Shown here: piece after piece, positions 17,194 through 24,358 of the stretch | Layout: each line of letters begins with the position of its first letter | Numbering within the stretch: position 1 is the first letter of the stretch | Assembly (NCBI RefSeq): GCF_008065375.1 | Contig: NZ_VJYI01000001.1 | Location: forward strand, 868,001 to 932,000 | From: Nonomuraea sp. SYSU D8015 | Lineage (GTDB): Bacteria; Actinomycetota; Actinomycetes; Streptosporangiales; Streptosporangiaceae | Length of the DNA: 64,000 bases | Reading direction: 5' to 3' | Notes under the pieces: model-generated | Seen by the model: the letters and a program-made list of their open reading frames with translations, nothing else | Told to the model about the DNA's origin: nothing | Databases searched by the model: none | Position numbers and translations under genes: made by a program

Positions 17194-17667
17194 ATGATCC
17201 AAGCGACCGGGCAGGAGCGGGTGGCGGCGCTGACGCCGCTGATCGAGGCGGGCCGGATCGACGAGCTGGCCGAGGAACTGGTCCGCCTCAAGCAGGACGT
17301 CAGCCTGGACTTCAGCTTCTGGGGATACGGCCCCGGTGAGTCCCTCTACGACACCCTCAAGCAGATGCCGGCCGGGTCCCGGGTGGAGCTGGTCACCCGC
17401 CTGCTGTCCCGCGCCGACGACGAAGTCGCGTCCGTCGAGGGCCTGGCCAGGGTCATCACCGACGGCATCTCCGTCTCGTGGACTCCCGAGGCCGCCGGGC
17501 TGTTCCTGACCCGCGCGGCACGTCACGAGACCTACTGCCACGGGAGTCTCTCCTGGATCCTGCAGTGCTGGCTCAAGACCGGCAACTCCCTCACCCCCGC
17601 CCAACTCGCGGCCCTCAGGCGCACGGCCGGTCGGCGTGTCCGGTCAGTGCGACCAGGCGGGTGGTGA
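17194..17667 (+). CDS. Hypothetical protein, 157 residues
   Basis: Starts MIQATGQERVAALTPLIEAG. It is helical throughout, with pairs of amphipathic helices (RVELVTRLLSRADDE, ASVEGLARVITDG, GLFLTRAARH) that resemble HEAT- or immunity-protein-like repeats. A short aromatic FSFWGYGPGESLYDTL loop is present. No signal peptide or catalytic motif is seen. It lies 21 bp after the acyl-CoA dehydrogenase stop on the same strand and may be co-transcribed. Function is not recognised. The arginine-rich last 15 residues look less typical and may be a drifted C-terminus. Confidence 0.65.
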   Translation: MIQATGQERVAALTPLIEAGRIDELAEELVRLKQDVSLDFSFWGYGPGESLYDTLKQMPAGSRVELVTRLLSRADDEVASVEGLARVITDGISVSWTPEAAGLFLTRAARHETYCHGSLSWILQCWLKTGNSLTPAQLAALRRTAGRRVRSVRPGGW

Positions 17668-17780
17668 TCTGGTCCAGCAGCGATGAAGACGACAAAGACA
17701 AGGAGTCTCCCGGCAGGCGACGCGATGGTTACCTGGTGAAACGTCTGGACACGGACGATAGGCTCCTCAATGCAGATGCC

Positions 17781-18761
17781 TCAGGAGTGCCCGATGATCT
17801 GGTGTGGCCGGTATGGGGCCTCCAGTCGGGCCGCCTCCTCTCCGCTCAGGGACACATCCACCGCCGCGATCGCATCGTTCAGATGATCCACCTTGCTCGC
17901 CCCGACGATCGGCGCGCTCACGCCAGGCCTTCCGAGCAGCCACGCGAGCGCGAGCTGCGCTGGTGGCAGGCCTCGTTCGCCGGCGACCGCACGCACCACG
18001 TCGACGACGTCGAAATCTGCGTCCTCGTACATGCTGTCGGCCAGCCGGTCGCTGCCTGATCGAACCGTGCGCGGCCGGCTGTCGCGGTGGCGGCTCCCGG
18101 TGAGCAGTCCGCGTGCCAGTGGGCTCCACGGGATGACGCCCACCCCCTGGTCCACGCAGAGCGGGATCATCTCTCGCTCCTCCTCCCGGTACACGAGGTT
18201 GTAGTGGTTCTGCATCGACACGAACCTGGTCCAGCCGGCCGTCTGAGCAGTGTGCTGGGCTTTGGCGAACTGCCAGGCGTACATGCTGGAGGCCCCGATG
18301 TAGCGTGCCTTACCGGCCCGCACCACGTCGTGCAGGGCCTCCATGGTCTCCTCGATCGGCGTCTCATGGTCCCAGCGGTGGATCTGGTACAGATCGACGT
18401 AGTCGGTTCCGAGCCTGGTCAGCGAGGCGTCGATGGCGGTCAGCACGTGCTTGCGGGACAGCCCTCGGTCGTTCGGGCCCGGCCCTGTCGGGAAGTAGAC
18501 CTTCGTGGCGAGGACGTAGTCGTCGCGGCGTGCGAAGAGCTTGGCGAGCAGCCGGCCGGTGATCTCCTCGCTCGCGCCGTCGGAGTACATGTCGGCGGTG
18601 TCGAAGAACGTCACACCGGCCTCGACCGCGCGCCGGACGATCGGCTCGGCCGCGTCCTCGCGCAGCAGCCACTCCCAGGAACCTGGATCGCCGTACGTCA
18701 TCATGCCCAGGCAGATCCGGGAGACCTTCAGCCCCGACGAGCCCAGCTTCATGTATCGCAT
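17781..18761 (-). CDS. Aldo/keto reductase (second copy)
   Basis: A 326-residue AKR with the catalytic set Asp and Tyr in FFDTADMYSDGASEE, Lys in ATKVYFPTG, His in LYQIHRWDHETP and the C-terminal APIVGASKVDHLNDA. The start at 18761 is fixed by AGGAAGG nine bases upstream and overlaps the stop of the DMT exporter by 13 bp, implying translational coupling in a two-gene operon. The protein follows the reductase at 8386-9366 almost segment by segment and is a paralogue. Its carbonyl substrate is unknown, but an exporter-reductase operon suggests detoxification or metabolite disposal. Confidence 0.92.
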   Translation of the reverse strand: MRYMKLGSSGLKVSRICLGMMTYGDPGSWEWLLREDAAEPIVRRAVEAGVTFFDTADMYSDGASEEITGRLLAKLFARRDDYVLATKVYFPTGPGPNDRGLSRKHVLTAIDASLTRLGTDYVDLYQIHRWDHETPIEETMEALHDVVRAGKARYIGASSMYAWQFAKAQHTAQTAGWTRFVSMQNHYNLVYREEEREMIPLCVDQGVGVIPWSPLARGLLTGSRHRDSRPRTVRSGSDRLADSMYEDADFDVVDVVRAVAGERGLPPAQLALAWLLGRPGVSAPIVGASKVDHLNDAIAAVDVSLSGEEAARLEAPYRPHQIIGHS

Positions 18762-19684
18762 TTCGTCGTACCTTCCTGTGAGAGCGTGGTCTTCGCCGCG
18801 GCTAGAGGAGGCCGAAGTTCCCGATGGAGCGCGACCGAGAGCACCACGAGCCCGACTCCGGCGAGCTCGGCGAGTGAGGGGAGTTGCCGGAGCACCACGA
18901 TGCCGATCACCGTTGCCGCGGCCGGAAGCAGCGCCACCAGCAACGCGTACGTAGACCGAGCCATGCGTGCCATGGCGAGTTGATCGCACACGTACGGGAT
19001 CATCGACGAGCAGATCCCCACCCCGATCCCCGCGGCGAGCGCGATCGGGTCGATCATCGCGGGAGCGGCCTGCCAAACACCCACCGGCGCGACACACACG
19101 CAGGCGACGAGCATGGCGGCGGCGAGCCCGTCGATGCCGCCAACGCCGCGCAGACGCCGAGCCGTACGGTGGGCCAGCACGATGTAGGCGGCGAACAGCA
19201 CCGCGTTGGCGAAGGCGAACACCAACCCCAGCGGCTCCCCCGTCGGCCGGATGCCGGTCAGCACGTAGACACCACCGACGGCCGCCACGAGTGCCGCGAG
19301 GTTACGCGCCGTACGGGCACCGAGCGCGGCCAGCACGATGACCGGCAGAAACTCGATCGCGGCGACGGTCCCCAGGGGCACGCGGGCGATCGCCAGATAG
19401 AAACAGACGTTCATGGCCGCGAGCACCGCGCCCCAGGCGATGATCGTACGACGACCCTCGGCATCGAGCCGGGTGAGCGTCCGCCAGGGGCGACGCCAGA
19501 GCGCGAAAACGAGTGCGGCGCTCCAGATCCTCAGTGCCGCGACCCCGAGCGGGGCGAGCCTGGTGAACAAGAGTACGGCGAAGGCCGGGCCGAGGTAGTG
19601 GAAAACGGCGCTCCCGATGAAGTAGGTCCATGGAGGCGCCGCGGACAGGACGGCGCGAGGACCGGTGGGCGGCATGACCCCCAT
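18749..19684 (-). CDS. EamA/DMT family exporter (RhtA-like)
   Basis: A 311-residue inner-membrane protein of ten hydrophobic helices in two EamA repeats. Repeat one runs through AVLLFTRLAPLGVAALRIW and repeat two through GICSSMIPYVCDQLAMARM and TYALLVALLPAAATVIGIVVL, very like the threonine/homoserine exporter RhtA. The divergent Lrp/AsnC regulator supports amino-acid export, because Lrp proteins of this type often respond to the amino acid they help export. Substrate is inferred. The stop overlaps the start of the aldo/keto reductase. Confidence 0.88.
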   Translation of the reverse strand: MGVMPPTGPRAVLSAAPPWTYFIGSAVFHYLGPAFAVLLFTRLAPLGVAALRIWSAALVFALWRRPWRTLTRLDAEGRRTIIAWGAVLAAMNVCFYLAIARVPLGTVAAIEFLPVIVLAALGARTARNLAALVAAVGGVYVLTGIRPTGEPLGLVFAFANAVLFAAYIVLAHRTARRLRGVGGIDGLAAAMLVACVCVAPVGVWQAAPAMIDPIALAAGIGVGICSSMIPYVCDQLAMARMARSTYALLVALLPAAATVIGIVVLRQLPSLAELAGVGLVVLSVALHRELRPPLAAAKTTLSQEGTTKCDT

Positions 19685-19710
19685 CGTTGGCCAAAGCGTA
19701 ATTTAGGAGA

Positions 19711-20193
19711 ATGGCGAATCGAAGGATCAGACCCGAGCGGGCATACGAATCCAAGGAAATGGACGCCCTCGACCTTCGTATTCTGGCCGAGCTGCAGGTC
19801 GACGCCAGAGTGAGCTTCGCCGAGCTGGGCCGCCGGGTCGGTCTGTCGGCTCCCGCGGTGGCTGATCGGGTGCAGCGGCTGGAGGAGGCGGGGGTGATCA
19901 TCGGCTATCGCGCCGAGGTCGACCCGCGGGCCCTGGGCTTTCCGGTCACCGTGATGGTGCGGATCCGTCCGGCGATCCGGGAGCTGCACCGCATCTCCAA
20001 GATCGCCCAGGAGGTTCCCCAGATCGTCGAGTGCTACAGAATGACCGGCGACGACTGCTTCTACTTCACGATGCACCTGCGGGCGGTCGACGAGCTCGAA
20101 CCGATCCTCGACCTGTTCACCCCGTACGGTCACACGACCACGTCCCTCATCCACACCGCGCCCGTGCCACGCCGCCCCCTGCCCCTCGAGTGA
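19711..20193 (+). CDS. Lrp/AsnC family transcriptional regulator
   Basis: A 160-residue feast/famine regulator. The HTH runs over about residues 17-60 (MDALDLRILAELQVDARVSF, then GLSAPAVADRVQRLEEAGVI). The RAM/AsnC ligand domain follows (VTVMVRIRP, VECYRMTGDDCFYFTMHLR). It is divergent from the DMT exporter with only 26 bp between starts; that space includes TTGGCCAA (about 19688-19695) and an AGGAGA ribosome site. It probably controls the exporter-reductase operon in response to an amino acid. Confidence 0.92.
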   Translation: MANRRIRPERAYESKEMDALDLRILAELQVDARVSFAELGRRVGLSAPAVADRVQRLEEAGVIIGYRAEVDPRALGFPVTVMVRIRPAIRELHRISKIAQEVPQIVECYRMTGDDCFYFTMHLRAVDELEPILDLFTPYGHTTTSLIHTAPVPRRPLPLE

Positions 20194-20219
20194 GACTCGG
20201 GCCCGTCTTCCGATCGCCC

Positions 20220-20402
20220 TTACGGAGAGCCCTTGCCCAACAACTGCATGATCGGGATCTGATCTCCAAGTGCCCAGGTGCGGCCCTCTGGGCAGTCCCA
20301 AGCCTGTCCGGACTCGTCGGCGAAATACACCGGCGCCGACTCCTCAGCAGGCACCCGGCTGGGCTGTTCGGCAAGGATTTCCTTGACGACCTGCTCGGCC
20401 AC
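20220..20402 (-). CDS. Hypothetical small acidic protein, perhaps 5'-truncated or frameshifted
   Basis: The 60 codons from a GTG read VAEQVVKEILAEQPSR and end IPIMQLLGKGSP before TAA. Codon usage looks coding, and in-frame sequence continues upstream as LAEAEDDLDRLR, a good coiled-coil register, back to a stop at about 20466. An ATG with MTEFQIVIPAS lies there in another frame, so one frameshift could join them. No family was recognised. It is either a real small protein of 60-80 residues or the remains of one. Confidence 0.4.
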   Translation of the reverse strand: MAEQVVKEILAEQPSRVPAEESAPVYFADESGQAWDCPEGRTWALGDQIPIMQLLGKGSP

Positions 20403-20488
20403 ACGAAGCCGGTCCAGGTCGTCTTCGGCCTCGGCTAGCTGGGATAACGATCTGGAACTCTGTCATTGACCGCCCGTCCAGTTCCGCG

Positions 20489-20518
20489 GAGCCCCTGACG
20501 GAGATCCGTCCGGGGCTC
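20489..20518 (-). terminator. Hairpin, probable terminator of the secreted-protein gene
   Basis: GAGCCCC (20489-20495) pairs with GGGGCTC (20512-20518). An inner stem of GACGG with CCGTC follows after one mismatch. It lies 21 bp past the stop of the secreted-protein gene. There is no U-run, as is common in high-GC actinomycetes. Confidence 0.6.
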
Positions 20519-20539
20519 GGGTGCCGCTTGCGATGGTCG

Positions 20540-21010
20540 CTAGTCGAGTGCCACGCGAACCTGCGGTGACCAGCGGGTGCAGGTGGACCGGTGGAGGAGC
20601 TCTCCCCTCCTGCAGAGCTGGACCATGGCGGTCATATATGTCCCCCCGGGAGCCCTCATCGTGTACTTGCGGGCGCTGCCCGGTTGCACTTCCCACTGCG
20701 CTCCGGCGCCGGTGCGGAGGTTGTAGTAGTAGCCGGGGGCGGCAGAATAGCCGCCGTAATAGAGCGTGACCTTGTTCGTGCACGAGTTGTACCGGGCACC
20801 CAGGTACGGGGTGTCGTCGTACGTGTACCTCGTGGGGTTGCTGCCGACCCGGTAGCCCTTGCTTGACGTGCCGTCCCGGATGACGCACGGGTCTGCCGTG
20901 GAGGCCTGTGCCGTCGTGACGGCCCCGGCCGATGTCGCGGATGCCGACAGCAGTCCGGCGCCCATTAATGTCGACGCCATGACGGCGACGGCGAGCCTGC
21001 TAGCCTTCAT
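20540..21010 (-). CDS. Secreted small protein of unknown function
   Basis: A 156-residue exported protein. The signal peptide spans about residues 1-30 (MKASRLAVAVMASTLMGAGL, cleavage near SAGA or TTAQA). The mature part is rich in Tyr, Gly and Thr and carries Cys pairs (DPCVIRD, NSCTNK, LCRRG, STCTRW) that could form two disulfides; it looks strand-rich (VTLYYGGYSAAPGYYYNLR). The start at 21010 has a G-rich GGGGGG ribosome site eight bases before it. No enzyme motif was recognised. A small extracellular binding or inhibitor-like role is possible but unsupported. Confidence 0.75.
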   Translation of the reverse strand: MKASRLAVAVMASTLMGAGLLSASATSAGAVTTAQASTADPCVIRDGTSSKGYRVGSNPTRYTYDDTPYLGARYNSCTNKVTLYYGGYSAAPGYYYNLRTGAGAQWEVQPGSARKYTMRAPGGTYMTAMVQLCRRGELLHRSTCTRWSPQVRVALD

Positions 21011-21249
21011 GAGATTCCCCCCTGTCGAAACTGCCTTCCCCGACGACTTTGAAGGCGCGACTTCCCGGGCGCATGAGTAGCCCCTACTCAACCCGGCGCG
21101 GATCGTGTCCCGTCGCGCGGCGTCACTCGCACCCGTAGCGATCTTGCATGCGCATGACCTTGGGCCGGTCGCTGGCCGGGGCATCGGCATAGACGTACGC
21201 TCGGCACGTTTCCCCTTGGAGAATTCGCACGTCCCCCGAGGAGGGTCGC

Positions 21250-22005
21250 ATGGCCGTACGCGTGGAGCGCCAGGGGCCGGTCGCCACCGTGGTGATCAGC
21301 CGGCCGGAGGCGCGCAACGCCGTCGATCGCAAGACCGCCGACGCGCTGGCCGAGGCGTTCCGGGACTTCGAGGACTCCGACGCCGACGTGGCGGTGCTGT
21401 GGGGTGAGGGGGGTACGTTCTGCGCCGGGGCCGATCTCAAGGCGCTCGACAACCACGTCGGCGAGGAGGGCGACGGGCCCATGGGGCCGACCAGGATGCG
21501 CCTGTCCAAGCCCGTGATCGCCGCCGTCGCCGGACACGCCGTCGCCGGCGGGCTGGAGCTCGCCCTCTGGTGCGACCTGCGGGTGGCGGAGGAGGACGCG
21601 GTGTTCGGGGTGTTCTGCCGCCGGTGGGGCGTGCCGCTGATCGACGGCGGAACCGTGCGGCTGCCCAGGCTCATCGGGGCGTCCAGGGCCATGGACATGA
21701 TCCTCACCGGGCGGCCGGTCGGCGGGCGGGAGGCGTACGAGATGGGGCTGGCCAACCGGCTCGTCCCCGCCGGCACGGCGCGGCGGCACGCCGAGGCCCT
21801 CGCGCGGGAGATCGCACGCTTCCCGCAGACTTGCCTGCGCGGCGACCGGATGTCCGTTCTGGAGCAGGACGGGCGGGGGGAGGCGGAGGCCATGCGGAAC
21901 GAGCTGCGTCACGGCCTGGTCTCGCTGCCGGACGCGATCGAAGGGGCGGCGCGCTTCGCGGCGGGCGCCGGCCGTCACGGCGATTTCTCCCACACCGGCG
22001 GCTGA
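21250..22005 (+). CDS. Enoyl-CoA hydratase/isomerase (crotonase) family protein
   Basis: A 251-residue crotonase fold enzyme. The oxyanion-hole segments are TFCAGADLKAL and VAGHAVAGGLELALWCDLRVA. The catalytic Glu position of hydratases is seen in FCRRWGVPLIDGGTVRLPRLIG, where it is not a clear Glu, so isomerase or hydrolase activity is as likely as hydration. It starts at ATG 21250 behind GAGGAGGG. It stands alone between a secreted-protein gene and the LigD-type polymerase; the acyl-CoA substrate is unknown. Confidence 0.9.
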   Translation: MAVRVERQGPVATVVISRPEARNAVDRKTADALAEAFRDFEDSDADVAVLWGEGGTFCAGADLKALDNHVGEEGDGPMGPTRMRLSKPVIAAVAGHAVAGGLELALWCDLRVAEEDAVFGVFCRRWGVPLIDGGTVRLPRLIGASRAMDMILTGRPVGGREAYEMGLANRLVPAGTARRHAEALAREIARFPQTCLRGDRMSVLEQDGRGEAEAMRNELRHGLVSLPDAIEGAARFAAGAGRHGDFSHTGG

Positions 22006-22085
22006 TCGCCTCGGGCTTCCTCCAAGCCAGGCCCGCCCAGCGGTCGTGTCGGCTGATTGTCGGGGCGCCCGCGTATCGTGACCCT

Positions 22086-23282
22086 ATGCCTGACATCGAG
22101 GTCGCCGGGCGTGAGGTCCGCGTCACCAGCCCCGACAAGGTGGTCTTCCCCCAGGCCGGGCACACCAAGCTCGACCTGATCCGGTTCTACCAGGCCGTGG
22201 GCGAGGCCGCGCTGCGGGGCGTCTACGGGCGGCCGATGGTGCTCAAGCGGTTCGTGCACGGCATCGAGAAGGAGGCGTTCTTCCAGAAGCGCGCCCCGGC
22301 CAAGCGGCCCGACTGGATCGAGGTGGCCGAGCTCAAATACCGGTCAGGGCTGAGCGCGGAGGAGGTCGTGTGCACCGACCTGGCGCAGTTGGTGTGGGTG
22401 GTCAATCTCGGGTGCGTCGATCTCAACCCGCATCCGGTGCGCTCCGACGACCTCTCCCGGCCCGACGAGCTGCGCATCGACCTCGATCCGGTGCCGGGGG
22501 TCGAGTGGAGCGACGTGCTGAAGACCGCGCTGGTGGCGCGGGAGGTGCTCGCCGACTACGGGCTGGTGGCCTGGCCCAAGACGTCGGGGTCGCGCGGGTT
22601 CCACGTGTACGCGCGGATCGAGCGGCGCTGGCCGTACGCCAAAGTGCGCAAGGCGGCCGAGACCGTGGCGCGCGAGGTCGAGCGGCGCGCCCCCGACCTG
22701 GCCACCAGCCGGTGGTGGAAGGAGGAGCGGCACGGGGTGTTCGTCGACTTCAACCAGAACGCCTATGACCGCACCGTGGCCTCCGCCTACTCGGTGCGCG
22801 CCGTGCAGGACGCCCGTGTGTCCACGCCGCTGACCTGGGACGAGGTGCCCGGCTGCAGGCCCGAGCTGTTCACGATCGAGTCCGTGCCGCGGCGGCTGGC
22901 CGAGATCGGCGATCCGTGGGAGGACATGGATCTGCACGCCGGGTCCCTGGACGGGCTGCTGGAGCTGGCGGAGGAGCTCGGGCCCGCGCCCAAACCGCCC
23001 AAGGGGACGGGGCGCCGGCAGCAGACGATGCCCGTCATCGAGATCGCCAGGGCCGAGCACAAGGACGAGGCCATGGCCGGGTTCGAGCGGTGGAAGGCGC
23101 GGCATCCCGAGGTGGCGGCCAAGCTGGAGCCCGCTGACGTGCTGGTCGACGGGATGCGCGGGCGCAGCAGCGTCTGGTATCGGATCAGGGTCAACCTGCA
23201 GCACGTTCCGGAGGGGGAGCGGCCGCCGCAGGAGCCGCTGGAGGTGGACTACGACCCCTGGCGCGGCGCCGGTCCGGGGTGA
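22086..23282 (+). CDS. LigD-type polymerase/primase (NHEJ), stand-alone
   Basis: A 398-residue AEP-superfamily polymerase of the LigD PolDom type, used in Ku-dependent end joining. Landmarks are SPDKVVFPQAGHTKLDL, the catalytic acidic pair in ELRIDLDP, the SGSRGFHVYARI motif with its conserved Ser and His, and VFVDFNQNAYDRTVASAYSVR. There is no ligase or 3'-phosphoesterase domain. The C-terminal 90 residues (FERWKARHPEVAAKL to LEVDYDPW) are a lineage-specific tail. Ku and the ligase must be elsewhere in the genome. Confidence 0.9.
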   Translation: MPDIEVAGREVRVTSPDKVVFPQAGHTKLDLIRFYQAVGEAALRGVYGRPMVLKRFVHGIEKEAFFQKRAPAKRPDWIEVAELKYRSGLSAEEVVCTDLAQLVWVVNLGCVDLNPHPVRSDDLSRPDELRIDLDPVPGVEWSDVLKTALVAREVLADYGLVAWPKTSGSRGFHVYARIERRWPYAKVRKAAETVAREVERRAPDLATSRWWKEERHGVFVDFNQNAYDRTVASAYSVRAVQDARVSTPLTWDEVPGCRPELFTIESVPRRLAEIGDPWEDMDLHAGSLDGLLELAEELGPAPKPPKGTGRRQQTMPVIEIARAEHKDEAMAGFERWKARHPEVAAKLEPADVLVDGMRGRSSVWYRIRVNLQHVPEGERPPQEPLEVDYDPWRGAGPG

Positions 23283-23397
23283 TCTGCCGCGGTGGCGTCG
23301 CGTGGTCCAGGGCGATCCGCCGCGGCGCTGTCCCGGCGGTCCAGCCGCTCCCTCGGCGTCGGTCACGCGGTCCGGGCGTGACGGGCGCGCAGGCGGG

Positions 23398-24291
23398 TCA
23401 GCCGCGGGTCGGGCGGTTGTAGCCCTCGTCGCCCCCGTAGACGTGCAGGTCAGGGTCCTGCTCGGGCTGGGTGGCGGGGCTGGTGGGGGAGGCGGTGTGC
23501 TCGGACGCGAAGTCGTCCGACGGCACCGGCGGGGGCGGCACCAGGTAGTCCTGCCAGGTGATCTCGCCCTTCGGCGTCGCGTCCGTGGTCAGGTCGCCGG
23601 CGCGCTGGGCCGCGTACAACCGGCCGGGGTAGTGCACCGAGAGGCACACCCGGCGCAGGTGCTGGGCGTGGCACCACGTCCGTACCAGCTCCGCGGTGTT
23701 CAGCACCTGCGGGCCGCCGAACTCGACCTCCGCGCCCAGAGGCCCGGCCCTGAGCAGCTCGGCCGCTCGCGCGGCCACCTCGCCCGCGTGGACGGGCTGC
23801 CAGAGCACGGTCGGGTCCACCGGCAGCACGGGGAGCGCGGCGAAGTCGCGCAGCCGCCGGTTGAGCCACTGGTGGAACGGGGTGGCGCGGAGGACCGTCC
23901 AGCCCAGGCCGCTCTCGCCGACCAGCCGCTCGGCCTCCAGCTTGTACCGGAGGTAGCCGACCGGCGCGCGGTCCGCGCCGACCACCGAGGTGAGCAGCAG
24001 GTGCCCGACCCCGGCCTCGCGGGCGGCGACGATCAGCAGCCGGGTGCCCGGGATGTCCACGGCGCCGCGCCCCTTGCGGCCGCTCGTGGCCAGGTGCGCG
24101 ACCGCGTCCACGCCCTGCACGGCCTCGTCGACGCCCTTGCCGGAGAACAGGTCGCCCCACGCCCATTCGACGTTCCCGCGGCTCTCCCTCTTGGTACGGC
24201 TCAACGCCCGCACCTGATGACCCGCCTTGACCAGTGCGGGCACCAATGCCCTGCCGAGCGTGCCCGTGGCTCCCGTGACCAGAATGCGCAT
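23398..24291 (-). CDS. NAD(P)-binding Rossmann protein (NmrA/atypical SDR)
   Basis: A 297-residue protein. It begins with MRILVTGATGTLGRALV, whose TGxxGxxG site is the atypical-SDR signature, followed by VRALSRTKRES, which is Arg-rich and suggests NADPH. The catalytic Tyr-x-x-x-Lys equivalent is YLRYKLEAERLV. The last 50 residues are a proline-rich, probably disordered tail. The family includes NmrA-like redox sensors and nucleotide-sugar epimerase relatives. It is divergent from the TPP enzyme gene with 67 bp between them. Function beyond NAD(P) binding is unknown. Confidence 0.85.
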   Translation of the reverse strand: MRILVTGATGTLGRALVPALVKAGHQVRALSRTKRESRGNVEWAWGDLFSGKGVDEAVQGVDAVAHLATSGRKGRGAVDIPGTRLLIVAAREAGVGHLLLTSVVGADRAPVGYLRYKLEAERLVGESGLGWTVLRATPFHQWLNRRLRDFAALPVLPVDPTVLWQPVHAGEVAARAAELLRAGPLGAEVEFGGPQVLNTAELVRTWCHAQHLRRVCLSVHYPGRLYAAQRAGDLTTDATPKGEITWQDYLVPPPPVPSDDFASEHTASPTSPATQPEQDPDLHVYGGDEGYNRPTRG

Positions 24292-24320
24292 GCCAGGCCA
24301 CTACCCCCGAATCCGCACCA

Positions 24321-24351
24321 TTGACATGGGCGAGTCAGAGCGGGGTAGTGC
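24321..24351 (+). promoter_or_regulatory. Possible leaderless promoter of the TPP enzyme
   Basis: A perfect TTGACA (24321-24326) is followed after 19 bases by TAGTGC (24346-24351), seven bases before ATG 24359. A leaderless transcript would explain the missing ribosome site. An alternative start at 24326 overlaps the -35 element. Confidence 0.4.
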
Positions 24352-24358
24352 CGCTGGC

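Larger units (their letters stand above)
20194..20539. other. 346-bp stretch between convergent genes
   Basis: Contains one plausible minus-strand small ORF (20220-20402), described separately, and a strong hairpin at 20489-20518. Nothing else was recognised. Confidence 0.6.

Noticed and set aside
22086-23282. Full LigD ATP-dependent ligase
   Set aside because: No ligase (KxDG) or phosphoesterase domain is present. Only the polymerase domain is encoded.
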